64,000 nucleotides of DNA from Herbaspirillum sp. GW103 (GTDB lineage: Bacteria > Pseudomonadota > Gammaproteobacteria > Burkholderiales > Burkholderiaceae_D). The position numbers and the translations under genes were made by a program. The notes under the pieces are model-generated. The model saw only the letters and a program-made list of their open reading frames with translations. It was not told the DNA's origin and did no database searches. Location of the stretch: contig NZ_AJVC01000003.1 in the NCBI RefSeq assembly GCF_000261365.1, positions 434,001 to 498,000 of the forward strand, read 5' to 3'. Below, one piece after another: positions 44,342 to 52,992 of the stretch (positions within the stretch are counted from its first letter, which is position 1; the number at the start of each line of letters is the position of its first letter).

Positions 44342-45694
44342 ATGGAGGCTGTACAAGGAAGTGCGCTACTGGTCTATGCGCTGGTGGCGGTGATCGCACT
44401 GATCGTGCTGATCGCCAGATTCAAGATGAATCCGTTCATCGTTCTGATCGTGGTGTCGCTGGTGCTGGGTCTGGCCGTGGGGATGCCCATGGGCGGCATC
44501 GTCAAGGCCTTCGAGACCGGCGTGGGCGGTGCCCTGGGGCATATTGCGCTGGTGGTGGGTCTGGGCACGATGCTGGGCAAGATGATGGCCGAATCGGGTG
44601 GTGCCGAGCGCATTGCCAATACCATGATCAAGGCCTTCGGTGAAAAGAACGTGCACTGGGCCATGATGACGGTGGCTTTCATCGTCGGTCTGCCGGTGTT
44701 CTTCGAGGTTGGTTTCGTGCTGTTGGTGCCGATCGCCTTCAACGTCGCCAAGCGTACCGGGACCAACATGGTGCTGGTGGGCATTCCCATGGTGGCCGGT
44801 CTGTCGGTGGTGCACGGACTGATCCCGCCGCACCCGGCCGCATTGCTGGCGGTGACCGCCTACAGCGCCGATATCGGTCGCACCATCCTGTATGCGCTGA
44901 TCGTCGGTATTCCCACGGCCATCATTGCCGGTCCCATCTTCGGCAAGCTCATTTCCAAGGTGGTCATTCCCAATCCGGACAATCCGCTGAGCGCGCAATT
45001 CGTCGACCAGAGCAAGAAGGACCGTGAACTGCCGGGCTTCGGCATCACGCTCTTCACCATCCTGTTGCCGGTGGCGTTGATGTTGATCGGCAGCTGGGCC
45101 GACCTGTTCTTTGCCCCCAAGAGCTTCGCCAATGATTTCCTGCGCCTGATCGGCAACTCCGTCATCGCGCTGTTGATCGCCACCCTGGTGAGCTTCTGGA
45201 CCTTTGGTCGTGCCCGTGGCTTTGGTGCCGACCAGATCCTGAAATTCACCAACGAGTGCCTGGCGCCCATTGCCAGCATCACGCTGGTGGTCGGTGCGGG
45301 GGCAGGCTTTGGGCGCATCCTGATGGATGGCGGCGTTTCCAAGGCCATTGTCGGCGTGGCCACCGATGCCCATCTGTCACCGCTGCTGCTGGGCTGGTTC
45401 GTGGCTGCGCTCATTCGTGTGGCCACCGGCTCGGCGACGGTGGCCATGACCACAGCCTGCGGCATCGTCGCGCCCATCGTCTCCACCGTTGGCGGTGTGC
45501 GTCCGGAACTGATGGTGCTGGCCACCGGCGCCGGTTCGCTGATCCTGTCGCACGTCAATGACGGCGGCTTCTGGCTGGTCAAGGAATACTTCAACATGAC
45601 CGTGCCGCAGACCTTCAAGACCTGGACCGTGATGGAAACCCTGGTCTCGGTGCTGGCGCTGCTGTTCACGCTGGCACTGGCGACGGTGGTGTAA
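44342..45694 (+). CDS. GntP family permease
   Basis: 450 residues, about 12 to 14 membrane segments. Family blocks are GVGGALGHIALVVGLGTMLGKMM, the hydrophobic LPVFFEVGFVLLVPI and the end LSHVNDGGFWLVKEYFNMT. GntP proteins are proton symporters for gluconate and related sugar acids; DsdX of the same family carries D-serine. GAGGAGCAACAG precedes ATG 44342. It is preceded by an A-rich spacer and followed by a terminator that closes the operon. Confidence 0.92.
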   Translation: MEAVQGSALLVYALVAVIALIVLIARFKMNPFIVLIVVSLVLGLAVGMPMGGIVKAFETGVGGALGHIALVVGLGTMLGKMMAESGGAERIANTMIKAFGEKNVHWAMMTVAFIVGLPVFFEVGFVLLVPIAFNVAKRTGTNMVLVGIPMVAGLSVVHGLIPPHPAALLAVTAYSADIGRTILYALIVGIPTAIIAGPIFGKLISKVVIPNPDNPLSAQFVDQSKKDRELPGFGITLFTILLPVALMLIGSWADLFFAPKSFANDFLRLIGNSVIALLIATLVSFWTFGRARGFGADQILKFTNECLAPIASITLVVGAGAGFGRILMDGGVSKAIVGVATDAHLSPLLLGWFVAALIRVATGSATVAMTTACGIVAPIVSTVGGVRPELMVLATGAGSLILSHVNDGGFWLVKEYFNMTVPQTFKTWTVMETLVSVLALLFTLALATVV

Positions 45695-45719
45695 GCCCAT
45701 CGCGCAAGGCCGCAGAAAA

Positions 45720-45753
45720 AAGGCTGCCCGGCGTGAACCGGGCAGCCTTCTTT
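45720..45753 (+). terminator. Rho-independent terminator of the RpiR-GntP operon
   Basis: Twelve-bp perfect stem AAGGCTGCCCGG/CCGGGCAGCCTT, loop CGTGAA, then CTTTCG. The A run before the stem would also suit the opposite strand, where a convergent lipoprotein gene ends at 45781. Confidence 0.85.
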
Positions 45754-45780
45754 CGTTTGTGTGGGACGGATGTTCTGCGA

Positions 45781-46305
45781 TCAGAAGCGCAAGCGTGAGT
45801 CGTCAAAGCGCGGGTCGGGCCCGTTCTCCACCTTTTCCACGGTGCCCTGGTCGTTGAAGTAGACCGTCATCTGCGAATTCCAGACACCGCTTTCCTTGTA
45901 GCCATAGTTCCAGGCCTCGAAGGGGATGCGGGCATAGCGCGTCACCTCGGTGGGGCGACCAACCCGGCGCAGTACGTCAAGCTTGGTGTCCTGCTTTGGA
46001 CGGATCGCGCGGAAATTCTCGATGGTCCACACTTGCGCATAGGAAATGAGCCGATGGTCGGGACCGATGCGCGCCATGTACTGGTACTGGCCGAAGGCGC
46101 CGGCCGCGTATTCGAAGACGCGCACGTTGCCATCCGGATACACATTGCTGGGCGGCCCCAGGCGGGCGACTACCTGGTCTTCCGGTTCACCCGGTTGTAC
46201 TGGCGGTTGCAGCAGCGAGGCGCAGCCGGCCAGGCTGGCTGTGGCCAGCAGGACGGCGGCCAGGCGCGGGCGGATGCGCAGGAAGAGGGAAGCGGGGTGC
46301 TGCAT
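45781..46305 (-). CDS. BamE/OmlA-like lipoprotein
   Basis: 174 residues. A type II signal ends in LAGC with Cys28. The mature part has a region like small outer-membrane lipoproteins of the SmpA/OmlA type (VQPGEPEDQVVARLGPPS and FEYAAGAFGQYQYMARIG), then a second copy-like unit (LDVLRRVGRPTEVTRY). It probably sits in the outer membrane, but its role is unknown. It is divergent from rpsO and ends near the terminator of the GntP operon. Confidence 0.8.
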   Translation of the reverse strand: MQHPASLFLRIRPRLAAVLLATASLAGCASLLQPPVQPGEPEDQVVARLGPPSNVYPDGNVRVFEYAAGAFGQYQYMARIGPDHRLISYAQVWTIENFRAIRPKQDTKLDVLRRVGRPTEVTRYARIPFEAWNYGYKESGVWNSQMTVYFNDQGTVEKVENGPDPRFDDSRLRF

Positions 46306-46383
46306 GGAAACTCCTGGTCAGGTTGTCATTCCTGCACGGCAAGGCCGACTGCTGCGCCAGTGCGACGCCGGTGTCTGCCAATG

Positions 46384-46412
46384 TTGGTAGGAATGGCTTT
46401 TTGCTATATAAT
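46384..46412 (+). promoter_or_regulatory. rpsO promoter
   Basis: TTGGTA (46384-46389), 17-bp spacer, TATAAT (46407-46412). A consensus -10 with correct spacing and an A/T-rich flank, about 100 bases before rpsO. Confidence 0.85.
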
Positions 46413-46419
46413 TTCGCGT

Positions 46420-46450
46420 CCGGTCGGTTTGGCCGGATTCTCATTTTTTG
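46420..46450 (+). promoter_or_regulatory. rpsO leader hairpin, attenuator-like
   Basis: CCGGTC/GGCCGG (46420-46425 and 46431-46436, one GU pair) with loop GGTTT, followed by ATTCTCATTTTTTG. It lies right after the start of transcription and before rpsO. It looks like a weak terminator or a target for S15 autoregulation. Confidence 0.4.
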
Positions 46451-46514
46451 TTCACGGTATGCAGGGCAGGATATTTTCCAACGCTCCGCACACCGCTTGT
46501 GAAAGGTAAAAGCA

Positions 46515-46784
46515 ATGTCCATCGAAAAAGCAGCCAAGGCTGCCATTATCTCCGAAAACGCCCGCGGCACGAACGACACCGGTTCTCCGGAAGTGCAAGT
46601 CGCGCTGCTGACCGCACGCATCAACGACCTGAACGGCCACTTCAAGGCCCACGTCAAGGATCACCACTCCCGTCGTGGCCTGATCAAGATGGTCAACCGT
46701 CGCAAGAGCCTGCTGTCCTACCTGAAGAACAAGGACGCTGACCGTTACCGCGCCCTGATCGAGAAACTCGGTCTGCGCAAGTAA
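46515..46784 (+). CDS. rpsO: 30S ribosomal protein S15
   Basis: 89 residues, the standard length. Characteristic segments are [20 protein letters not shown], [14 protein letters not shown] and [23 protein letters not shown]. It binds 16S rRNA early in small-subunit assembly and can repress its own mRNA. AAAGGTAAAAGC precedes ATG 46515. Codon use is strongly biased. It is followed by a terminator and then pnp, the usual order. Confidence 0.97.
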   Translation: MSIEKAAKAAIISENARGTNDTGSPEVQVALLTARINDLNGHFKAHVKDHHSRRGLIKMVNRRKSLLSYLKNKDADRYRALIEKLGLRK

Positions 46785-47120
46785 TTTGACTCCGCGTCTG
46801 GGTCTCGGGGTTTGCGCCCCGGACCACCACGAAATGCCTGCGTCACTCGTTGACGCGGGCATTTTGTTTTTTGCGATTCGGCAAGCTCAGGCGTAAGCCG
46901 GGGCCAGCGCCATCGTAAAGCGCCCTCCCTCGGGGCAGGAATACATCATCGTTTCATCGCGGCAGGCTGTTTGTTGGATCAATGCCGCGTTCGTCGTGAG
47001 TGACCGGTTTCGCCGGCCACTGTGGTGAGGTGAACGACAGCGCCTGAAAATCTGTCGGCAAAAGGAAGCCGTGCACCGCGGACACAGTCGGGGCCGGCTC
47101 CATAAAAGAAAGGAAATACC
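46785..47120. other. 336-base rpsO/pnp intergenic region
   Basis: It contains the rpsO terminator (46832-46872), then about 130 bases without clear features, then a hairpin 46999-47021 (AGTGACCGG/CCGGCCACT, one A-C mismatch) 100 bases before pnp. In other bacteria the pnp leader hairpin is cut by RNase III in autoregulation, but the resemblance is only positional. AAAGGAAATACC directly precedes the GTG start of pnp. Confidence 0.5.
46832..46872 (+). terminator. Rho-independent terminator of rpsO
   Basis: Stem AAATGCCTGCGTCA/TGACGCGGGCATTT with one GU pair and CTCGT loop, then GTTTTTT. Confidence 0.92.
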
Positions 47121-49256
47121 GTGTTCAATAAAGTAAGCAAGACCTTCCAGTACGGTCAGCATCAAGTGACCCTGGAAACCGGCGAAATCGCTCGCCAGGC
47201 TTCTGGCGCCGTGGTGGTGTCGGTGGAAGACACCGTCATCCTGGCCACCGTGGTGGCCCGCAAGGAAGCCAAGCCCGGCCAGGATTTCTTCCCCCTGACG
47301 GTCGACTACATCGAGAAGACCTATGCAGCCGGCCGCATCCCCGGCGGTTTCTTCAAGCGTGAAGGCAAGCCTTCCGAAAAGGAAACCCTGACCTCGCGCC
47401 TGATCGATCGTCCGATCCGCCCGCTGTTCCCGGAAGGCTACCTCAACGAAGTGCAGGTGATCATCCACGTGCTGTCGGTGAACCCTGAAATCGATCCGGA
47501 CATCCCCGCCATGATCGGTGCCTCGGCGGCCCTGTCGCTGGCCGGCATCCCCTTCAATGGCCCCGTGGGCGCCGCTCGCGTCGGTTACATCGACGGCCAG
47601 TACGTCCTGAACCCGACCACTTCGCAACTGAAGTCCTCGCAACTGGACCTGGTGGTAGCCGGTACCGAAACCGCCGTGCTGATGGTGGAATCCGAAGCCG
47701 ATCAACTGTCCGAAGAAGTCATGCTGGGCGCCGTCGTGTTTGGTCACGACCAGTCCAAGGCCGTCATCGAAGCCATCCACGCCCTGGTGCGTGACGGTGG
47801 CAAGCCGGAAGTGCAATGGTCCGCCCCGGCCAAGAACGAAGCCCTGATCGCCCGCGTGGCGCAACTGGCCGAAGGCCCGCTGCGCGAAGCCTACCAGACC
47901 AAGGACAAGCAGGCCCGTACCGAAAAGCTCAAGGCTGTCTCGGCCCAGGTCAACGAAGCCCTGGTCGCTGAAGCCGCTGCCAACAACGGCGTGGCTGCGG
48001 ATGCTGCCGAAGTCGGTTCCATCCTCTTCGACCTGGAAGCCAAGATCGTGCGTTCGCAGATCCTGGAAGGCGAACCCCGCATCGATGGTCGCGACACCCG
48101 CACCGTGCGCCCGATCTCGATCCGTACCGGCGTGCTGCCGCGTACCCACGGTTCGGCCCTGTTCACCCGTGGCGAAACGCAAGCCCTGGTCATCGCGACC
48201 CTGGGTACCGCGCGTGACGAACAGAAGATCGATGGTCTGCTGGGTGAATACTCCGACCGCTTCATGCTCCACTACAACATGCCTCCGTTCGCCACCGGCG
48301 AAACCGGTCGCGTGGGCACCCCGAAGCGTCGTGAAATCGGCCACGGCCGCCTGGCCAAGCGCGCGCTGATCGCCGCGCTGCCGGCTGCTGACGAGTTCAG
48401 CTACTCGGTGCGCCTGGTCTCGGAAATCACCGAGTCCAACGGTTCCTCCTCGATGGCATCGGTGTGCGGTGGCTGCCTGGCACTGATGGACGCCGGCGTG
48501 CCGATGAAGGCCCACGTGGCCGGCATCGCCATGGGCCTGATCAAGGAAGGCAACAAGTTTGCCGTGCTGACCGACATCCTGGGCGATGAAGATCACCTGG
48601 GCGACATGGACTTCAAGGTGGCCGGTACTGCCAACGGCATTACCGCCCTGCAGATGGACATCAAGATCCAGGGCATCACCAAGGAAATCATGCAGGTCGC
48701 GCTGGAGCAGGCCAAGGAAGGTCGTCACCACATCCTGGGCAAGATGCAGGAAGCCGTGCCGGCCGGTCGTGCCGAACTGTCCGACTTCGCACCGCGCCTG
48801 ATCACCATCAAGATCAATCCGGAAAAGATCCGTGACGTGATCGGCAAGGGCGGCGCCGTCATCCGCGCGCTGACCGAAGAAACCGGCACCCAGATCGACA
48901 TCAGCGACGAAGGCGTGGTCACCATCGCCTCCGTGGACGCATCGGCTGGTCAGGAAGCCAAGCGCCGCATCGAAGAGCTGACCGCTTCCGTGGAAGTGGG
49001 CAAGATCTACGAAGGCACCGTCCTGAAGCTGCTGGACTTCGGCGCCATCGTCCAGGTCCTGCCGGGCAAGGATGGTCTGCTGCACATCAGCCAGATCGCC
49101 AACGAACGTGTCAACGCCGTGGCCGACTACCTCAAGGAAGGCCAGCAAGTGCGCGTCAAGGTTCTGGAAACCGATGACCGCGGCCGCCTGAAGCTGTCGA
49201 TGAAGGCTGCCCAGGCTGAAGAAGGCGACGCCGCCGCTCCGCAAGAAGCGCAGTAA
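47121..49256 (+). CDS. pnp: Polynucleotide phosphorylase
   Basis: 711 residues. Two RNase PH-like halves are joined by a helical linker, then a KH domain (about 555-615, [20 protein letters not shown]) and an S1 domain (about 622-690, [20 protein letters not shown]). Phosphate-site blocks such as [12 protein letters not shown] and [19 protein letters not shown] are present. It degrades RNA 3' to 5' with phosphate and is part of the degradosome in many bacteria. The start is GTG 47121 with AAAGGAA upstream. The C-terminal tail is acidic. Confidence 0.97.
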   Translation: MFNKVSKTFQYGQHQVTLETGEIARQASGAVVVSVEDTVILATVVARKEAKPGQDFFPLTVDYIEKTYAAGRIPGGFFKREGKPSEKETLTSRLIDRPIRPLFPEGYLNEVQVIIHVLSVNPEIDPDIPAMIGASAALSLAGIPFNGPVGAARVGYIDGQYVLNPTTSQLKSSQLDLVVAGTETAVLMVESEADQLSEEVMLGAVVFGHDQSKAVIEAIHALVRDGGKPEVQWSAPAKNEALIARVAQLAEGPLREAYQTKDKQARTEKLKAVSAQVNEALVAEAAANNGVAADAAEVGSILFDLEAKIVRSQILEGEPRIDGRDTRTVRPISIRTGVLPRTHGSALFTRGETQALVIATLGTARDEQKIDGLLGEYSDRFMLHYNMPPFATGETGRVGTPKRREIGHGRLAKRALIAALPAADEFSYSVRLVSEITESNGSSSMASVCGGCLALMDAGVPMKAHVAGIAMGLIKEGNKFAVLTDILGDEDHLGDMDFKVAGTANGITALQMDIKIQGITKEIMQVALEQAKEGRHHILGKMQEAVPAGRAELSDFAPRLITIKINPEKIRDVIGKGGAVIRALTEETGTQIDISDEGVVTIASVDASAGQEAKRRIEELTASVEVGKIYEGTVLKLLDFGAIVQVLPGKDGLLHISQIANERVNAVADYLKEGQQVRVKVLETDDRGRLKLSMKAAQAEEGDAAAPQEAQ

Positions 49257-49557
49257 TCCCTTCTGCCTGACCAGGCAACAAGAAAATCCCCCGTGCCGCA
49301 AGGCCGGGGGATTTTTTTTGTGCGCACAAGAGGATGCGGACAATCTGCCCAAGTGATTTCGAACCAAAAGTATGCGATTCTGTCCGTCTGCTTTGAGGGA
49401 CATCAAGGTTCCGGTGTGCCGCGCTCATCAGGGGGAGGCGTGGCACTGCCATGCAGGCAGATCCGAATAGAGAGTAGGGGACAGCTGTGCAGCCGTATCA
49501 CATCAAGGTGACTGGCTTGCGCGGATAGAACAACACATTACTTTTGAAAGGAAGGCA
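49257..49557. other. 301-base pnp/ndh intergenic region
   Basis: The pnp terminator occupies 49283-49319. The rest contains no supported gene; short GC-rich and AT-rich stretches alternate. GAAAGGAAGGC before 49558 is the ribosome site of the next gene. I did not find a convincing promoter. Confidence 0.5.
49283..49319 (+). terminator. Rho-independent terminator of pnp
   Basis: Eleven-bp stem AAAATCCCCCG/CGGGGGATTTT with an inner GCC/GGC pair around GCAA, then a T run. Confidence 0.94.
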
Positions 49558-50850
49558 ATGCCCCATGTCATCATCATCGGTTGCGGCTTCGGTGGTCTGG
49601 CCGCCGCGCGTGAGTTGGCCCAGGCCGATGTACGCATCACCATGATCGACCGCAGCAACCATCACCTGTTCCAGCCCTTGCTGTATCAGGTCGCCACGGC
49701 CGGGCTGTCGGCCCCGGCGATTAGCGCACCGATCCGCGCCATCCTGGCGCAGCAGACCAATCTCACCACCCTGATGGCGGCCGTCACCGGAATCGATACC
49801 GTCGCCAGGTCCGTCACCCTGGAAGACGGCAGCGTGCTCGGCTATGACTACCTGATCGTGGCCACCGGTTCCACCCACAGTTACTTCGGCCACGATGAGT
49901 GGAGCGCGCTGGCACCAGGACTGAAGACGCTGGAAGATGCCTTCGAGATCCGCAAGCGCATCCTGATGGCCTTCGAGCATGCCGAGCGCGAGACCGATGC
50001 ACGGCGCCGCCAGGAATGGCTGACCTTCACCGTCATCGGGGGTGGCGCCACCGGCGTGGAGATGGCCGGTACGCTGGTGGAGATTGCACGCCACACCTTG
50101 TCGGGCGAATTCCGCAATATCGATCCGCATTCGGCACGGGTGGTGCTGGTGGAAGGTTCCGAACGTGTGCTGGGCGCCTATCCTGCCGACCTCTCCGAGA
50201 AAGCCCGCGAGCAGTTGCACAGGCTAGGCGTGGATGTGCGCACCGGTTGCCGCGTGGTGCACATCGACGAGACCTGCGTGCGCTATGCCAATTTCGATGG
50301 TGAGCAAAGCCTGGCCACGCGTACCGTCATCTGGTCGGCGGGCGTAGCGGCTTCTCCGCTGGGCAAGAAGCTGGGTGTACAGGTGGACCGTACTGGTCGT
50401 GTACCGGTCACGCCGCAGCTCTGTATTGCTGGTCACGAGGAAGTGTTCGTGATCGGCGATCTGGCGGCGGCACAGTCGGAAGGCAAGCCGGTGCCGGGCG
50501 TGTCACCGGCGGCCAAGCAGATGGGACGCGTTGCGGCGCGCAACATCAAGCATCACATTGCGGGACAGACGGCGGAGATTTTTGTCTACAAGGATTACGG
50601 ATCGCTGGCCACCATCGGTCGACGTGCGGCCATTGCCATGGTCGGCAAGCTCAAGTTCTCGGGCTATCCGGCCTGGCTGTTCTGGCTGTTCGTGCACGTG
50701 TATTTCCTGATCGGTTTCCGCAACCGTCTCATGGTGATGGCGGACTGGGCCTGGGCGTATTTCACCTTCAAGCGCAGTGCGCGGGTGATCTCGGCCACCA
50801 TGCCCGAGCAGGCCGAGCAGCCTGTCTTGCGCAAGGAAGTCGCTGAGTAG
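49558..50850 (+). CDS. ndh: Type II NADH dehydrogenase
   Basis: 430 residues. The FAD-binding glycine motif GCGFGGLAAARELA opens the protein, and the NADH site is VIGGGATGVEMAG near residue 160. The C-terminus has hydrophobic membrane-attachment segments (FSGYPAWLFWLFVHVYFLIGF) and an arginine-rich FKRSARV end. NDH-2 oxidises NADH and reduces quinone without pumping protons. It offers a non-proton-pumping counterpart to the complex I genes near the right edge. GAAAGGAAGGC precedes ATG 49558. Confidence 0.9.
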   Translation: MPHVIIIGCGFGGLAAARELAQADVRITMIDRSNHHLFQPLLYQVATAGLSAPAISAPIRAILAQQTNLTTLMAAVTGIDTVARSVTLEDGSVLGYDYLIVATGSTHSYFGHDEWSALAPGLKTLEDAFEIRKRILMAFEHAERETDARRRQEWLTFTVIGGGATGVEMAGTLVEIARHTLSGEFRNIDPHSARVVLVEGSERVLGAYPADLSEKAREQLHRLGVDVRTGCRVVHIDETCVRYANFDGEQSLATRTVIWSAGVAASPLGKKLGVQVDRTGRVPVTPQLCIAGHEEVFVIGDLAAAQSEGKPVPGVSPAAKQMGRVAARNIKHHIAGQTAEIFVYKDYGSLATIGRRAAIAMVGKLKFSGYPAWLFWLFVHVYFLIGFRNRLMVMADWAWAYFTFKRSARVISATMPEQAEQPVLRKEVAE

Positions 50851-50873
50851 ATTTCGTCGCTCTTGCAGCAAAG

Positions 50874-50907
50874 AACCTCGCTTCCGTTTCCGGGAGCGAG
50901 GTTTTTT
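50874..50907. terminator. Terminator between ndh and the DUF2891 gene
   Basis: Twelve-bp stem AACCTCGCTTCC/GGGAGCGAGGTT with one GU pair and a T run. It serves ndh and possibly the convergent DUF2891 gene. Confidence 0.9.
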
Positions 50908-50927
50908 ACTTCAGTGCTGCGGGTGGC

Positions 50928-51932
50928 TCAGTCTTCCAATGCCAGCATGGCGAAGCTGGCCAGCCAGTGACCACCACTGTAGTGGCTGCCGACCACCTGA
51001 TCGATGGAGGCGGCGATGTGGCGCGCGACGGCGGCCTCGATGGCGCTGCGCGCAGCGTGATTGGCGGGCAGGTGGCGCAGGACGTTCTTCATGCACCAGG
51101 CGCGGGAAAGGTTCAGGCCGTCCAGGTGGGCGATCTTGGGATCGGTCGGGTCCGACACATGCGCCGGCTGCATGATCTGTTCGGTAGCGGCCACGCGCGG
51201 CAGGTAAAGGTCGAACCAGGTCGCAAAGTCCTGCGCCGGCAGCACCTTGCTCATCAGCAGTGCTTCGGTCAGTGCGCCGGAAATGTACTCGTCACCACCG
51301 GGTTCGTAGTGGGCCGGGTAGTCGGTGTCCTTGCCGTAGTAGCGTTGTGCGCTGGCCAGGATCGCCTGCTCCAGTGCCTCATCCTTGACGTGGCGCGCCT
51401 GGTCCAGCGCCAGCGCCAGGGCGAAGGCGGTGTTGTAGTGGGTGCCTACGCGGATCGGATAGCTCAGCTTGGACAGGTATTCCAGCAGGCGACGGCGGAT
51501 CTCCAGCGTCAGCGGCTGCATCGCGGCGCGCCAGGTGGCAGCGCGCGGCAGGGCCGATTGCGCCAGCTCCTGGTCCAGTGCGAGGATCCAGCCAAAGCCA
51601 TAAGGACGCTCGAAGGAGGCGCGGCCATCGACGCGGAAATAATCGGTCTCGCGCTGCATCAGTTCGGTCGTGAAGTGCTCATCGAAGATGGTTTCGATGT
51701 CGCTGCGGGCGGGCAGTGCGGGATAGCGTCGCGCACAGCGCAGCAGCAGCCAGAAGCCGTGCACCGCAGAGTGCCAGTCATAGCAGCCGTAGAACACCGG
51801 GTGCAGGGCACGCGGTGAGAGTACGTCCTGGGCGCCGTGGAGCACGTGCATGATGTGATTCGGATATTCCTGGCGCAGATAGGCCAGCGGCATGCGGGCA
51901 AATTCTTCCGCCCGTTCCTGTGTGAGCTGCAT
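50928..51932 (-). CDS. DUF2891 protein
   Basis: 334 residues. DUF2891 features are YGCYDWHSAVHGFWLLLR, YGFGWILALDQEL, GTHYNTAFALALALD and the C-terminal GSHYSGGHWLASFAML. It is helical and resembles an alpha/alpha toroid with possible catalytic His and Asp residues. The function is not established. AAGGAG before ATG 51932 decides the start. It is the last gene of the 5-oxoproline operon, 73 bases after the DUF979 gene, a conserved association as I recall. Confidence 0.88.
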   Translation of the reverse strand: MQLTQERAEEFARMPLAYLRQEYPNHIMHVLHGAQDVLSPRALHPVFYGCYDWHSAVHGFWLLLRCARRYPALPARSDIETIFDEHFTTELMQRETDYFRVDGRASFERPYGFGWILALDQELAQSALPRAATWRAAMQPLTLEIRRRLLEYLSKLSYPIRVGTHYNTAFALALALDQARHVKDEALEQAILASAQRYYGKDTDYPAHYEPGGDEYISGALTEALLMSKVLPAQDFATWFDLYLPRVAATEQIMQPAHVSDPTDPKIAHLDGLNLSRAWCMKNVLRHLPANHAARSAIEAAVARHIAASIDQVVGSHYSGGHWLASFAMLALED

Positions 51933-52005
51933 GGGGACTCCTTGAGGCAAAGTGGATGACCCGGCCGGTACTGCGCATCCGGCCGGGTCTGGCGTTCCGG
52001 TCAGA

Positions 52006-52992
52006 TCAGCGGAAGGCGAGGAAGTACATCAGGAACACGTTGACCGTCAGCAGCGTCAGTGCGGTCGGAATCTGCACCTTGATGACCTGGTACTTGTTCT
52101 TCAGTTCCAGTAGCGCCGCCGGCACGATGTTGTAGTTGGCCGCCATCGGCGTCATGAGCGTACCGCAATAGCCCGAGTACATGCCGATGGCCACCAGCGG
52201 CGCCGGGTCGGCATGATGCCCCACGATCAGGAAGGGCAGGGCGATGCCCGCGCTCATCACCGGGAAGGCGGCGAAGGCATTGCCCATCACCATGGTGAAC
52301 AGTGCCATGCCGACGCAGTAGATCACCACCACCAGGAAGCGGTTGTCGGGATTGACGAACAGGCTGACCACGTGCTGTACCGACGTCCCGGTCTTGGCGG
52401 CGACGAAGACACCACCCAGCATGGCCAGCATCAGCGGCAGGATCGCGGCCCAGCCAATCGAATCCACCAGGCGGCGCGACTGGCGTACTGCCTGCAGCGG
52501 GGTGCCACGCGTGAGCACGCAACCGGCGATGAGCGCGCAGATGCAGGCCACGCAGAGTGCGGCCAAGGTCAGTTGCTTCTGGTCCAGCAGCATCAGGCCA
52601 CCGACCGAGACACCCTTGAGCAGCACGGTACAGGCCACCGTGATCACGGGGATCAGCACCGCCGGGAAGAACAGCCAGTTGCCCAGCTTCCTGGACGAGG
52701 CCACGCGCTCTTCATGCGAGGAAGTGGCATAGCTGCCCATGGAGAGCATGCCGGTACCGGCAATGAGCGAGATGATGATGACGGTGCCGCCGATGATGCG
52801 GTGGGCCATGGACTTGCCAAGGTGTTCCACCAGCAGGTCACCGAACAGGAACACCGCGCCGAAGAGGAACCAGAACAGCGCCGTGGTGAAGCGCTTGGGA
52901 TTGCCCTTGTCGCGCAGGGTCATGACGGTCAGCATCATGACGATGATGCCGATGAGATAGTAGATGCGGTTGATCGAGATGAGCGTGTTCAT
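52006..52992 (-). CDS. DUF979 membrane protein, probable transporter subunit
   Basis: 328 residues and about nine membrane helices, starting with YYLIGIIVMMLTVMTLRDKGNPKRF. The ATG overlaps the DUF969 TGA (ATGA). It has the conserved stretches LVVEHLGKSMAHRIIGG and SGYCGTLMTPMAANYNIVPAALLELK. DUF969 and DUF979 are paired membrane proteins, probably a two-component 5-oxoproline or pyroglutamyl-peptide transporter next to pxp genes; this is inference from neighbourhood. Confidence 0.85.
   Translation of the reverse strand: MNTLISINRIYYLIGIIVMMLTVMTLRDKGNPKRFTTALFWFLFGAVFLFGDLLVEHLGKSMAHRIIGGTVIIISLIAGTGMLSMGSYATSSHEERVASSRKLGNWLFFPAVLIPVITVACTVLLKGVSVGGLMLLDQKQLTLAALCVACICALIAGCVLTRGTPLQAVRQSRRLVDSIGWAAILPLMLAMLGGVFVAAKTGTSVQHVVSLFVNPDNRFLVVVIYCVGMALFTMVMGNAFAAFPVMSAGIALPFLIVGHHADPAPLVAIGMYSGYCGTLMTPMAANYNIVPAALLELKNKYQVIKVQIPTALTLLTVNVFLMYFLAFR

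Noticed and set aside
46887..49406. Very long open frame antisense to pnp (839 codons)
   Set aside because: It mirrors the strongly biased codon use of pnp, has His/Asp/Gly-rich composition and no recognisable domain. Such mirror frames are common in GC-rich genes.
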